Shown here: positions 41,006 through 52,400 of the stretch, one piece after another
How the letters are laid out: the number at the start of each line of letters is the position of its first letter
Numbering within the stretch: the stretch's first letter is position 1
Assembly (NCBI RefSeq): GCF_965363235.1
Contig: NC_134843.1
Coordinates: 92,103,795-92,167,794 of the forward strand
Length of the DNA stretch: 64,000 bases
Source: Mytilus galloprovincialis
Taxonomy: Eukaryota; Mollusca; Bivalvia; Mytilida; Mytilidae
Direction of reading: 5' to 3'
The notes under the pieces: model-generated
The model's input: only the letters and a program-made list of their open reading frames with translations
The model's database searches: none
What the model was told of the DNA's origin: nothing
Made by a program: the position numbers and the translations under genes

Positions 41006-42152
41006 GGGTTCGACGACTTACAGAAAAGAGCGACGATTTACAGAAAAGAACCGAAAAAGACCGAAAAGGACCAAAAAGAACCGAAAAGGACCGAAAAGAA
41101 CCGAAAAGGAAATCGATTTTTTTTTGTAATCGAAGCATTAGCATATTGCAAAGCATTGAAAACCTTATACTGTGGTAGGACTAATTTTAACTTGCATGTG
41201 AAACATTACAGGTAGGGTCGGATGCCTATCTTATAGAATAGAAAAATAGAAAGAAAAATTTTAATTCACCAATTAAGGACTCCCTGTATATTTGACATTT
41301 AACATCCGAGAGGAAATGGTGATGCTGACATGTACACTTTTTATACAACCATACCCAATGCCACCGGCAATATACTGACATCGTGCATCTTAATATAAAC
41401 AAACGAAATAATTGTTTAAATGTTAGGATAAACTTTTATAGTACGAGAATATTAGCTTTTCATTTATTTTTACTATGTATTTATAATATTAAAAACATGT
41501 AATATCATCGGCTTATCAAAACGTTTAAACCCGCTGCATTTATTTGCATGATTGTCGTTTGTTGGTGTGGTTTGTGTTTCATAAGTGTTTCTTGTTTCTC
41601 GTTTTTTATATTGATTAGACCGTTGGTTTTCCCGTTTGAATGGTTTAACACTTGTCATTTTAGGGGCCCTTTATAGCTTGCTGTTTGGTGTGAGCCAATG
41701 ATAGTTTACTTGTACAAATTATGACTTGGATGGAGAGTTGCCACACCTTATATCTATGTAAACAATTTTTTTTAAATGATAAGATTAAAATCATTGATGA
41801 AAAATAAATGATAATTAAGCATGCATTATATATTTAAAAAATATTACTTAAAAACCAAGTTATACTGTTTCTTTTTTGTAAGTTCACATATCCATGATAC
41901 AATGTATCCCTATAAATGTACAATATAAGACTACAGTTGAATAATGCATTCATTTTAAATATTACGAAGAAATGATAACAATATAAAAAAAAAATCCGTG
42001 AATATATATACATTGTTTTAACTTTATATAATAAATATAAATGTATCCTCTTTTCGGTTCTTTTCGGTCCTTTTTGGTTCTTTTTGGTTCTTTTTGGTCC
42101 TTTTCGGTTCTTTTCTGTAAATCGTCGCTCTTTTCTGTAAATCGTTGGACCG
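41006..42152 (+). mobile_element. DNA transposon inserted in the right arm of the palindrome
   Basis: A 1147-bp element with related inverted ends. Both ends carry ACAGAAAAGAGCGACGATTT, then runs of GAACCGAAAAGGACC-type decamers (41030-41110 against 42050-42140 in inverse). It is flanked by GTCTTTGG (40998-41005, 42153-42160), an 8-bp duplication. Removing it restores the match to the left arm at 38760-38790, which proves insertion after arm formation. The interior includes a family A repeat. No transposase. Confidence 0.85.
41505..41745 (+). repeat. Dispersed mussel repeat, family A
   Basis: It matches 505-835 and 15425-15640 (AAACCCGCTGCATTTATTTG, TAGACCGTTGGTTTTCCCGT, GCTTGCTGTTTGGTGTGAGC). 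It is nested inside the 41006-42152 transposon. Confidence 0.75.
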
Positions 42153-42672
42153 GTCTTTGGTGGACTATTTTGTATAATCATAACCCTCATATAACTGGCA
42201 TAATAAGTAAAATTCTTACCTTGAAGCGACAAAATGGTGGTCCAATTTCAATCGCCGACACCCTGCGTGATGACGTAGACCCCCCCCCCCCCTTTTGAAG
42301 TATCAATTCATTGATAAATCTTATTGAGAATGTTAAATTCTAGGAAAAGAGGATTGGTGTTACAACAATTGGAACCTATCAGTTGTTATCTGTGAAACAG
42401 ATATTCTGATAATGTCAACCAACACATGATGTGATGTATGTCCATACAATTTTCGAAGAGATGAATCCAACTTCATCACTTGGAACATTTGGTTTAAAAG
42501 CTCTAGCTTCCTTGTATGCAGCGCTGGAATATCGTATCAACAAGATAAACTATAATCCATACGGCTTTGAATTATGATAAATATTATGTTTAATACTTAG
42601 AAAGAGGTTGTGTGGAGAACTTAAAATTTATCAATTTAACGTTGTTTGTAAGCACACTTATGTAATGTACAT

Positions 42673-43266
42673 TGTTATGATATTGTAATTATTGTATTTA
42701 TTTATGTTGGCCTAATTTGTGTTGTATGGCCTGATAGTTGTTTACAGAATAATCTTAGAACTGTGCAGTTTAGAAATCACTGGAACAATTACAGAATGAT
42801 TGGAACTTTCCAGAATGATCCTAATAAAAGATGCGTTATATAAACTTCTACATTTTACCAGAAACTTCCATTGTAACTTTCTAGGATGTTCCAGTATAGA
42901 TTGTTCTAGAATTTTCCTTGACAATTATATATATGCAGACACTAAAGTTAAACGCTGACTCTTGGATTTGGACTTAGACATCGATAGACATTAATATTCA
43001 TAGCATTTGGATTGACATTTTTATTCTACAAACAACATCATACTGGATTGTGACCTTAGTAGTGAACGTAATATTCAGATTGGATTCCGAAAGATATCCG
43101 GATACAGATAAAGATAAAAGATTGGACTCATATTTTGACAGTTAAGTTGACAGTAATATTTGTGTAATACTTCTTGTAAACTTTTGTATAATAAATATTG
43201 TTAAATTTTATTATTGATTTGTGTCTTTTGTTGGCTACAATTTAAAGGCGATTTCTGGCCGTAACA
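42673..43266 (+). repeat. 5' LTR
   Basis: It starts TGTTATG and ends CCGTAACA, giving the inverted TGTTA/TAACA terminus usual for LTRs. An AATAAA lies at about 43189. Its last 144 bases recur at 45266-45409. Confidence 0.85.
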
Positions 43267-43271
43267 GAAAT

Positions 43272-43289
43272 TGGGGGCTCGTCCGGGAT
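43272..43289 (+). promoter_or_regulatory. Primer-binding site complementary to tRNA-Pro 3' end
   Basis: TGGGGGCTCGTCCGGGAT begins 5 bases after the LTR. It is the classical 18-base tRNA-Pro primer site, where minus-strand DNA synthesis would start. Confidence 0.9.
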
Positions 43290-43356
43290 AACGAAAATAT
43301 CTTATTCAAAATTTATTCAATATTTTTATTATAACTAGCCAACAAAATTCTACAAA

Positions 43357-45288
43357 ATGGCATTTGATGCCGGTAAATTTTTGAAAACGCCAGACCTGGA
43401 GGGGTTTGATAATTTAAAGAAAGAGGAATTAGTGTTGCTTGCTAAACATCTGAAATTAGATTTTAAAGTATCTATGAGAAAACAAATTATAAAAAATTTG
43501 GTTATAGACAAATTAGTTGACGCAGAAATTTTAGGTGAAGAGGCTCTTGAACTTAAGGTCGAAAATATTGACGCCTTTAAATTAAAACAGCTTGAATTAG
43601 AACATGAACTCAAATTAAAAGAACTGGAATTGAAGGAGATGGAGAAAAGAAAAGAAGATGAACTTAAATTAAAACAAGATGAACATCAATTAAAACAGGC
43701 AGAACTGGAAATGAAGGAAAGGTTGGAAATGGATAAAAAAGAAAAAGAAGATGAATTTAAATTAAAAGAACTTGAAATGAAGGAAAGGCTAGAGATGGAG
43801 AAAATGAAAATTGAAATGGTCAAGGAAGAAAGCAACACTAAAGTCCAGCAGAAATCAGAATATTTTGATGCAGCAAAAAATATACGTTTGGTTCCCAGAT
43901 TTTGTGAAAAAACAGTCGATAAATATTTTCCACAGTTTGAGAAAATTGCTCATAATTTGAATTGGCCAAAGCCATATTGGACTACAATGCTACAAAGTGT
44001 TTTGGAGGGCAAGGCCGCTGAAATATACTCCGCACTTCCATCAGAAAATAGTTCTGATTATGACACGGTGAAACAGGAAGTTTTGAAAGCTTATGAGCTA
44101 GTACCAGAAGCATATAGACAGAAATTTAGATCTTATAAAAAGTTTGATTCGCAAACCTATGTGGAATTTGCTCGGGAAAAAGAAGATCTATTTGATAAAT
44201 GGCTTACTTCAAAGAAAACAGATAACAATTTTGATAACCTAAGACAATTGATGTTATTAGAAGAGTTCAAACAATGTGTTCATTTAGACTTAAAAACACA
44301 TTTAGACGACAAAACTGTTGGGACAATACATGATGCAGCTGTAATTTCAGATAATTATACCCTTTCACATAAAAGAAGTTTCAAGAGTCAAAATGTTAAT
44401 ACTTCAAGTGGAAATTACAAAAATCAAAGCACTGAGCGTGATAGTAAGCCTGTTGCACAGAATAAGAGTCAGTCCAGTTATAATATGTCTAGTCCAAAAT
44501 TTGATACTTTTGAGAAGAAGTCACTGATTTGTGCTTATTGTAAGAAAAATGGTCACCTGATGGCTGACTGTTTTAGACTCCAGAAGAAGAATGAACGAGA
44601 TAATAAGCCGAAGTCCAGTGCTTGTACAACACCTTATATTACCAGTACGTTAGAATGTCCTGCGAGTCAGGCTTTTAAGTCCAGTTTTTGTGATTACATG
44701 GAGGAATATAAACCCTTTATGTCTGATGGGTTTGTTTCTATTGTTGATGATACCACTCTTCAGCCTATTAAGATTTTACGGGACACTGGAGCTTCTCAGT
44801 CTTTATTGTTAGAAGGTGTGTTGCCTTTGTCCGAGAAGACTTCTGTTGGTGCCTCCGTTTTGTTACAAGGTGTAGAGTTAGGTTGTATAGATGTTCCTCT
44901 CCATCGTATTTATCTGAAGTCAGATTTGATAACTGGACCAGTTATTGTGGGTGTTCGTCCTAATCTCCCTGTTGAGGGTGTTACATTATTGCTAGGAAAT
45001 GATCTAGCTAGGAACAAAGTGGTTGCTGAACCAATTGTTACCAGTGAACCAGTGGTGGATGTTAAATCACCTGAAGATGATGCTGAATTGTATCCAGCTT
45101 GTGTTGTCACTAGGGCGATGGCTAGAAAACAACAAGATGAGGATTTGCAAGAAAACCAGTTTGATTACATGGACCTTTCTGACACTTTCCTAGCCGACAT
45201 TGAAGGTCCTGGTAGCTCAGAAAAGGCCATAATAAGACCACCTAATGTTAACAAAAATGTAATTATGGACTCATATTTTGACAGTTAA
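43357..45288 (+). CDS. Gag-protease polyprotein of LTR retrotransposon
   Basis: An intact frame of 643 codons starts MAFDAGKFLKTPDLEGFDNL. Residues 10-65 look SAP-like. Residues 70-160 form a Lys/Glu-rich coiled coil built from repeats such as ELKLKELELKEMEKRKEDE. A SCAN/retroviral-capsid-like region follows (about 170-350: YFPQFEKIAHNLNWP, LEGKAAEIYSALP, YRQKFRSYKK). A CCHC zinc knuckle CAYCKKNGHLMADC lies near residue 392, and an aspartic protease active site RDTGAS near 475. The last seven residues and the stop codon come from the truncated 3' LTR. Family role: Gag packages element RNA and protease processes it. Mobilisation would need enzymes from a full-length relative. A host-domesticated role is conceivable but unsupported. 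Confidence 0.9.
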   Translation: MAFDAGKFLKTPDLEGFDNLKKEELVLLAKHLKLDFKVSMRKQIIKNLVIDKLVDAEILGEEALELKVENIDAFKLKQLELEHELKLKELELKEMEKRKEDELKLKQDEHQLKQAELEMKERLEMDKKEKEDEFKLKELEMKERLEMEKMKIEMVKEESNTKVQQKSEYFDAAKNIRLVPRFCEKTVDKYFPQFEKIAHNLNWPKPYWTTMLQSVLEGKAAEIYSALPSENSSDYDTVKQEVLKAYELVPEAYRQKFRSYKKFDSQTYVEFAREKEDLFDKWLTSKKTDNNFDNLRQLMLLEEFKQCVHLDLKTHLDDKTVGTIHDAAVISDNYTLSHKRSFKSQNVNTSSGNYKNQSTERDSKPVAQNKSQSSYNMSSPKFDTFEKKSLICAYCKKNGHLMADCFRLQKKNERDNKPKSSACTTPYITSTLECPASQAFKSSFCDYMEEYKPFMSDGFVSIVDDTTLQPIKILRDTGASQSLLLEGVLPLSEKTSVGASVLLQGVELGCIDVPLHRIYLKSDLITGPVIVGVRPNLPVEGVTLLLGNDLARNKVVAEPIVTSEPVVDVKSPEDDAELYPACVVTRAMARKQQDEDLQENQFDYMDLSDTFLADIEGPGSSEKAIIRPPNVNKNVIMDSYFDS

Positions 45289-45409
45289 GTTGACAGTAAT
45301 ATTTGTGTAATACTTCTTGTAAACTTTTGTATAATAAATATTGTTAAATTTTATTATTGATTTGTGTCTTTTGTTGGCTACAATGTAAAGGCGATTTCTG
45401 GCCGTAACA
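45266..45409 (+). repeat. Truncated 3' LTR
   Basis: It is identical by eye to 43123-43266 except at one site (CAATGTAAAG against CAATTTAAAG). The first 450 bases of the LTR are absent, and the deletion joint lies inside the coding frame. Confidence 0.88.
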
Positions 45410-46377
45410 ACATGTATATCCAATATAGTGATGATCAGTGATAATAGATAAAGTTCTTCGTCTATGGTTGAAACTCCCCAAAAAACATAAAACAGACCTA
45501 ATAGCTATGCTTACTCAAGGATTAATTTCGCTATCAAGCAGTTCATGTTATGTGATTTACATAAAATACGATGGTGTTTGAGGCCTTATCTGCGGGGACA
45601 TATTTGTCATAAAGGACGGAGAGGTACATACAACTTGTCGGTGTAGCATACGTATTCATATTCCGTCTGATGCTCTTTTGTCTTTTACAGTACGGATCGA
45701 TTTGTGTATATGTTGAACCTGATCATTAAAAATTTAGTTTAAAAATTACACGTCAGCCAAAATTGTTTCTTTGGTGGAGAATCAGATGTCAATATTTGAT
45801 TTGAGGTTAATTATAGTAATGTGTCCAAATACTAATCTAACAAATCAAAGTTTTATGCCGATGTGTAACACTTCTTATTATAGTTTATTTTCATTTACAA
45901 GTAAATAACCTCAGCTCGATATTTATTTTGTTCATAACTTACATGTAATTGTAATAGTATCTTTAGTTTATCAAACATTTATTCAACGGTTGAATAAATA
46001 TTAGTATATGATGTTCCAAATTTTTAATTATCTTTAAATTCTGAAATTCCGTTTTGGCCACTAATATCGTGTTAATGCGATTTTGATCAGAGAAAAATTT
46101 AAGTTAGTGCTTTACTCATAGGCACTTGTCTCAGAAAAAAAATATGTCCTTTTTACCTTAATGTCAAGTAACCAAAACGATCAGCAAGGCTATATCTTTT
46201 AAAGCTTGCCGATATAGTTATATCACTCTTTACAGGAGTGATTGTTCTTAAATGGGTATTTTTTATCCTCTTTTGTTTTGAGCAAAAATTAAAGAAGATT
46301 GAGAGAAAATTTATAAAATACATTAACAGGAAGATCATGATTTTTCTTCTCGTCTTCAAGGTTGGAGAGTGTTGTTA

Positions 46378-46502
46378 AATATGCACATTGACCATGGTAA
46401 GCGACACTTTTATGAACCTCTAGTTATATATGCTGACATATTGACCATGGTAAGCGACACATGCTTTTTAGAACCTCTAGTTATATATGCTGACATATTG
46501 AT
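46378..46502. repeat. Two-copy tandem duplication of about 62 bp
   Basis: The block CATTGACCATGGTAAGCGAC, ending AACCTCTAGTTATATATGCT, occurs twice in direct succession (from about 46385 and 46437), with a small insertion in the second copy. Confidence 0.85.
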
Positions 46503-46681
46503 CACATTTACAAGTTTGAATGACGTTAAAACATGATATTTTTCTTTTTACATATAAATTTTGCTTTTTGAAGGCACTCAATGAATTTATATTTTCCCCA
46601 AAAGATGCCGACGCAGACTTTTCAATGACAGTACTGATCCACTAGTCACTTATTGTCAAAATGTGACATATTTTTTTTAGA

Positions 46682-46812
46682 TTTAAAGGGCACTAGCTGT
46701 CAAATTCATGGTCACGGATTTGACAAATTCTCATATTTTATTTATTATTAATTGAACTACAACAAATCATACTTTAGATTTTTATATATCTCGTAGCTAG
46801 TGCCCCTTTAAA
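46682..46812. mobile_element. 131-bp MITE
   Basis: The ends are inverted: TTTAAAGGGCACTAGCT on the left and AGCTAGTGCCCCTTTAAA on the right. No coding capacity. The TTAA inside the ends could be a piggyBac-type target, but that is uncertain. Confidence 0.75.
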
Positions 46813-47879
46813 TTAAAGCATAGAATGTCAACCAATTATTATATCGTTGTCATAGTAAGGGTTGTGAATGCTTCATGTTTAGTTAATTATAGTAATGTTT
46901 CCAAATATTTATTTAACAAAATAAAATCAAAGCTAATGTGTAACACTTTTAATTACAGTTTACACATAATTATACCCACCTATTAGTCTATATTTAATTT
47001 AGTAAATAACCCCATTTCGATATTTATTTGGTTTAGTTATTTTTAAATCTGTCGTATCTTTATCAAACATTCATCTATTGAACATATATGAGTAATTATG
47101 GTTATTTATTTCAAGTCAGTTTATTTGGACGAAATCACGTTATCTCGATTAACGCGACGAGCAACACATGGGGCGCATTACTAATCGCGCATTTGGGGAT
47201 TATTATTTTTTTACGTTTGCGCGCAGCTTTTGATCATACATCTACGTATTCATTTAATCGTTAATAAATTAAAAATAAAAGTAATACATAAATATGCCTA
47301 CATATTATTATTTGTCGTAATAAATATGAACATGAATTACTAATTTTGAAAATATTTGTTTAATCTAAATCATATACTTTGCGTAGAGAATTTTAAACAG
47401 GCACACATATAACTATATTGCGAATATTTCAGAGTGAATATTCAGTTTCCTAATTTTACCATAGGGATCTCGTTTAAATTCGTAAATAATTTAAGTTAGC
47501 ATGAAAGGCTCAAACATTGAGTTTCGTATGTAAGAAACAAGTAGGGGAAAACTGTTTAGTGCACGATGGATTTACTTTCCGATTCGACAGAACACTGAAG
47601 TCATGGTAAACACTGATGAGCATTCAACATCCGTTCTAAATGGTAACTGTGAACATATACACGAGTCCGATTCTAGAAAACTTGAGAGGTTGATCATCAG
47701 TGTTGTTGCAAAGAAAGAAAGAAAAACAACAACCAACATAACTGCTAGTAATATTAAATTAATCTACCTAATTCACCTTCATTTACCTGTTTTTACCTGT
47801 AAAATAAATGCGCTCAAATGTAATCAAAAGGAACTTGCAAACGTACTGATTTTGCGCGCAAATGTTATATTATGGTAAT

Positions 47880-48000
47880 AAGTAAAAACACAAAAATACT
47901 GAACTCCGAGGAAAATTCAAAAAGGAAAATCAAAAATCAAAAGGCAAAATCAAAAGTCCAAACACATCAAACGAATGGATAACAACTGTCATGAATGCAT
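47880..48000 (-). repeat. RT-element tail fragment, inverted partner of 48890-49035
   Basis: Its reverse complement resembles 48890-49035, with shared motifs CATTCGTTTGATGTGTTTG-like, TTTGATTTTGCC-like and CCTCGG(A/G)GTTCAGTATT-like. The two fragments face each other across about 0.9 kb. Confidence 0.55.
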
Positions 48001-48539
48001 TAATGCTCGCAAATGTAATGCACCGAATTAATAAGCATTCAAGTAAAGTAAAATGCATGTTAAAGATGATGTAAATTACTAATCGCTCATTGTTTCATTC
48101 GTGTTTGTTTTATTAAAAGAAAATAAAGATTTGGTAAAACTATGATTACTATCGAGACAACCGTCCATCAGATTCAAATGACGTGGGTGTAAGCAATACT
48201 AAAATTTTACTGTTATATGTTGGTTTTTTTTTTTTCATTACAAAATTATCGGAAAACAGATTTGTTCCCCCTCAATTTGAATTTGCAATAATGTCGCCTG
48301 GCGAAAAATGATATACGCCTTTCAAAAGTCCGTAATATGAAAAAAAGTTTATAAGTGGTCACTGTTAAACCTTCCACATTGAGAAAAAAAAACATACAAC
48401 GAATGGTCAGCTATAAACAACAAATGTAAAACAATTCAAACGCCCATCTACAAAAACAAATCTTCTCATTATTATTTTATCATCGATAATTTGTTTTTAC
48501 ATGTTGCCCTATTTAGCACGTTTTGGGACCGTTATGGAT

Positions 48540-49035
48540 ATCCGTTTCACAGATGATATCGGATATGTTCCTTATGTCTAACTACAATCCCGTTCCTTTT
48601 TCACGATGTGACCTACCGAATTAGACTATTTACCGGCTTTGTAATAACATGAGCAACACGACGGGTGCCACATGTGGAGCAGGATCTGCTTACAATTCCG
48701 AAACATCTGAGATCATCCCCAGTGTTTAGTGGGGTTCGTGTTGCTGTTGTTCCTCTATTTGTGACATTTCTTCCTATTGTGTCTATTTGTTTTGTTCACA
48801 CATCGTTGTCAATATAATGAAATTTGATGCGACTGTCATACAAGTGAGAGGTTTAGCTAGCTTTAAAACCGGTTTAATCCACCATTTTCTACATAAGAAA
48901 ATGCCTGTACCAAATCAAGAATATGCCAGTTATACATTCGTTTAATGTGTTTGAGCTTTGGATTGTGCCATTTGATTAGGGACTTTCCGTTTTGAATTTT
49001 CCTCGGGTTTTAGTATTCTGTGATTTTACTTTTGT
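48540..49035 (+). repeat. RT-element 3' tail, plus orientation
   Basis: ACAGATGATATCGGATATGT, ACCGAATTAGACTATTTACC and GTGCCACATGTGGAGCAGGA recur in reverse at 55560-55760. A different tail segment follows after 48800. It is a remnant of the reverse-transcriptase element family that litters 36-59 kb. Confidence 0.7.
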
Positions 49036-49360
49036 CTGGGATGAACCACGTAAGAAGACAAATTTGAAAAAATAAAATGTGATTAAATTAACATACTACA
49101 TGTACTTTTAATATACATTTCATAAAATATTTCTTCAGACAAGAAGACTAGAAGTAAGTTTAAGAAAATTAAAATAAATAAATAATTTAGTTTGTTTTTA
49201 CGTGTATGCTAATCCAAATTTTACGTGTATGCTAATCCAAAATTTACATTCGAATTTTGAAAGCAAATTTAACTTTCAGAAGGAACAAACAGAATTAGTA
49301 GCATAAATACAAATTAACAGTAATGACCAAACATGCGTCATAACCGACCGACAATTTTTG

Positions 49361-49367
49361 TATAAAA
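49361..49367 (+). promoter_or_regulatory. TATA box of the CAP-domain gene
   Basis: TATAAAA lies 57 bases before the start codon, with an initiator-like TTCAGTTT about 30 bases downstream. Spacing is right for a short 5'UTR. Confidence 0.6.
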
Positions 49368-49423
49368 TCATCAGGTATTAGTTCTAAACTTCAGTTTGGA
49401 ATCTATTCCGTTACCAACTGAAA

Positions 49424-52400
49424 ATGAATCTCCAAGTAATTCTTCTGACTGCTTGTGTTGCTGTTGCTTTCAGTTCACCCGTAGAACTTGAGGAGAAACT
49501 ACGCAACCTGTTTGCCGGTGAAAAGGAGCTAAGTTTGAAAGGGTTGGGAGTGGCTACAAGAGGAACAGGAAGTTATTTGTCTACCTCAGAAAGAGACACA
49601 ATTCTCCAGCTCCACAACGATGCTCGTAACAATGTGCAACCAACAGCTTCTAACATGCAGCAAATGGTAAATATCAACAACTTATTTATAGTTTCAAAAT
49701 CAATTTAAATTCTGTATTTATTTTCTATTAAAAAATATTGGCTACAAGTCTTCTGATAAAAACAACAACACTAAAGATCACTAAAGACAATAAATTATAT
49801 GAGATATATATCGTTCTTATTTAAAATTAGCCGAACAATTAAATTTTGGAGTATAGATTAAACATTCTCTTTACCATTTTACTGTGATGTATATCATGAC
49901 CAATAAACATGCATTGAATCCTGAAGCTCCAGGAAAGTTGAAATTGAAAGAAATGGGGAAATCAGTTTGGGATAAAAATTATAAGGAATAACACTTTTTT
50001 TTTTAGAAATTATTAATGTGTAAAATGGGTCGCTGACTCACAAACTTTACAGATAAGTACTCTGCACATTTATTAATTTGAAGAGTTAATCGACTAAGTT
50101 AACACACCAATACCATTTAGAAAAAAAAAAATGTTTCGTAAGTTTATATTACTACCACGTGATCATTACCAATGCTTGTTGGATGTCAATCTTCACTGAT
50201 GCAAAAAGTTAGTGCTTCAGTACACTTTGGTTGTATAACTCAAATTAATTAGTATGTGATCTATTTAAACTGAGACTAACTATCTCTAGTTGGCTTTATA
50301 TGTTTTAAATTATTATTTATGGTTGGGTGTCCTCAAATGTTTTATAGTTTGACTTTCCAAACTTGGTTTCTGGTGTGATACCTGATTTAAACGATCACAG
50401 AAAATATATCATGCGCACAAAAATCGGTAACATATCGAATCACGACTTTTTCTATAGGTGTTTAATTAAAATATATAAATAGTAAAATTTGTTTTCACAA
50501 GAATGCTAATCCAAAAGTTACATTAAAATTTAAAATGCAAAATTAACTTTCAGGAGGAACAAACAGAATTAGAAGCATTTAGTAGAAATTAACACTGAAC
50601 CATTTAAAATTCTAAATCTAATACTAACATTGAAGAGATGATCAAATAAAAGAGGATCTCACTTTAATAATATACCCCACATTTTATGTTATTCATATAT
50701 GTTCAAAATTGCACAAATTTCGTAATTCTTTATCTACATACATAAAAGACTGATACAGGTAATTGTATATCAATAACTTCATTCAATCAATATTTTGTTT
50801 AAATTTGTTAATTTATATTTAACATTGACTGTTTCGCCTTTATCATTTCCCGTGTAGACCTGGAGCAATGAACTGGCTTCTGTAGCCCAGACCTACGCTA
50901 ATAAATGTGTCTGGAGTCACAATAGTGCAAGGTCATCACAGGCTAGCAGCTTCTACTACGTCGGTGAAAATTTGTACGTTACAACAAGTAAGTCAATTAT
51001 TAACGTTCAAAAGCCTATCCATTGTTTGGGTTTTTTTTTGTTGGGGGGGGGGGGGGGGCATTGTGCATCATACTTAACCTTTGAATGTGAAGACTTTCCT
51101 CATTTACAATTCTCTAAGTATTAATGACAAATATCATAATGAGAACGTTTTGGCAGTTTTGAATTAAACCAAAAGCACTAGAAGTTTCAATCCTTGAAGC
51201 ATTTAAATATATAAATACAAAACAGGTATGTGACTTATCTGTCATATTTGAATCAATATGTTTCTTTACTTACAAGAGATCCAAAATTCAACAAAAGTTA
51301 TGAATTTGAATTTTGGACAAATGTTGCTGCAAACAACCAAAACAAGTTCCGATTCGATAGATGTAGTTGAGAGTCAACGCTTTTACACCCCTATGAAGTT
51401 ACGAAAAGAAGCATTCAATACTTATAATTACATTTTTTAGGGAAGATCACGATAACACGATTATCAAGTTTTTATTTAATGTACCTGTGCACTTTATTGT
51501 GGGAGCTCGTGTCATCATGAATGATAAATGTTATTGTGTATTGAAGTTGCATAAGGAATAACGCGTGATTGCAGTGTAGCCAATCATAATAACGTATTAT
51601 AATGAAACTATGTACTTATTAACCGATGAATGAAATCCGATTCATATTTTATTTAATTACCAACAAATATGGGTCCGATTATGTGTCCCTGAGAGAAGCA
51701 TATCGATGCCCGGCGGTATCATCCGTATATCATTAATGTATCCTCTTCGCGAGTATACATCTATGATGATAATCTATTACACAGCCATCCAAAGACACAA
51801 TGAAACTAGCCGCATCAAGAGGGCAACACACAGTTTACAATTATAAACAGATCCAATAATGAGTAACAGTCGATTCCATTGAGTGTGTAGGCAAAGGTAA
51901 TATATTTGGTTAGCTTGCTTGCTAGCTGGACCATGAAGTCATTATTAGGTAAGGTAAACTACCTTTCTTTCGAAGTAGCATAGTCCTACAGACAGATAGA
52001 TAAGTAAGTAAATACTCTGTCGGACTAGTCTACTCTGAAAGGAGGGTAGTTTATCTTACCTAATAATGACTTCACGGTTCAGCTAGCAAGCAAGCTAACC
52101 AAAGATATTACAATTGCCTACAAACTCAATGGAATCTGCTGTAATTATATTCATGAATTTGTTAATAGGTTCCTATGGATATCTGGAGAAAGGTGTTGCA
52201 TCATGGGATAATGAAAAGAAAGACTACGATTATGCTTCCAACTCATGCAGTGGTGTTTGTGGACACTATACACAGGTGAGAATTAAGTATCAATGAATAT
52301 TGTATTCCTACCTTTAAAGGACAGAAGCAATTGTGATATTATATTGCACGCTTAAGGCATTGAACCTGGGTTTCTATTGGACTTCAATGGAAAGATTTGA

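Larger units (their letters stand above)
38627..42290. mobile_element. Palindromic element with arms of about 470 bp and an unknown ORF
   Basis: The left arm (38627-39091) is repeated in inverse at 40667-41005 plus 42161-42290. The right arm is split by a later 1147-bp transposon. The arms start at a G10/C12 homopolymer followed by CTACGTCATCACGCAGGGTG, and run inward to GATGTCGGGGACACGCTAAT. The 1.6-kb interior holds a hammerhead-type repeat (39300-39560), a family-like repeat (39600-39960) and the unique part of a 167-codon ORF. It fits a long-TIR DNA transposon, but no clean target duplication or known transposase is visible. Confidence 0.7.
42673..45409 (+). mobile_element. LTR retrotransposon, gag-protease-only derivative
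   Basis: A 2737-bp insertion flanked by ACAT on both sides (42669-42672, 45410-45413). It has a 594-bp 5' LTR, a primer site, one long gag-protease ORF, and then directly the last 144 bases of a 3' LTR. Reverse transcriptase, RNase H, integrase and the U3 part of the 3' LTR are missing. The two LTR copies differ at one of 144 positions by eye, so the insertion is young. Superfamily is probably Gypsy-like, inferred from gag-protease type and TSD size. Confidence 0.88.
45410..47602. other. Intergenic, AT-rich, no gene recognised
   Basis: Apart from a small tandem duplication (46378-46502) and a MITE (46682-46812) I see no feature here. Reading frames are short and show no domain. Confidence 0.6.

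Noticed and set aside
47603..47878. 91-codon frame starting MVNTDEHSTSVLNGNCEHIH
   Set aside because: The first part could be an exon of an unknown gene or element, but there is no clear donor, partner exon or domain, and the tail reads like noncoding sequence.
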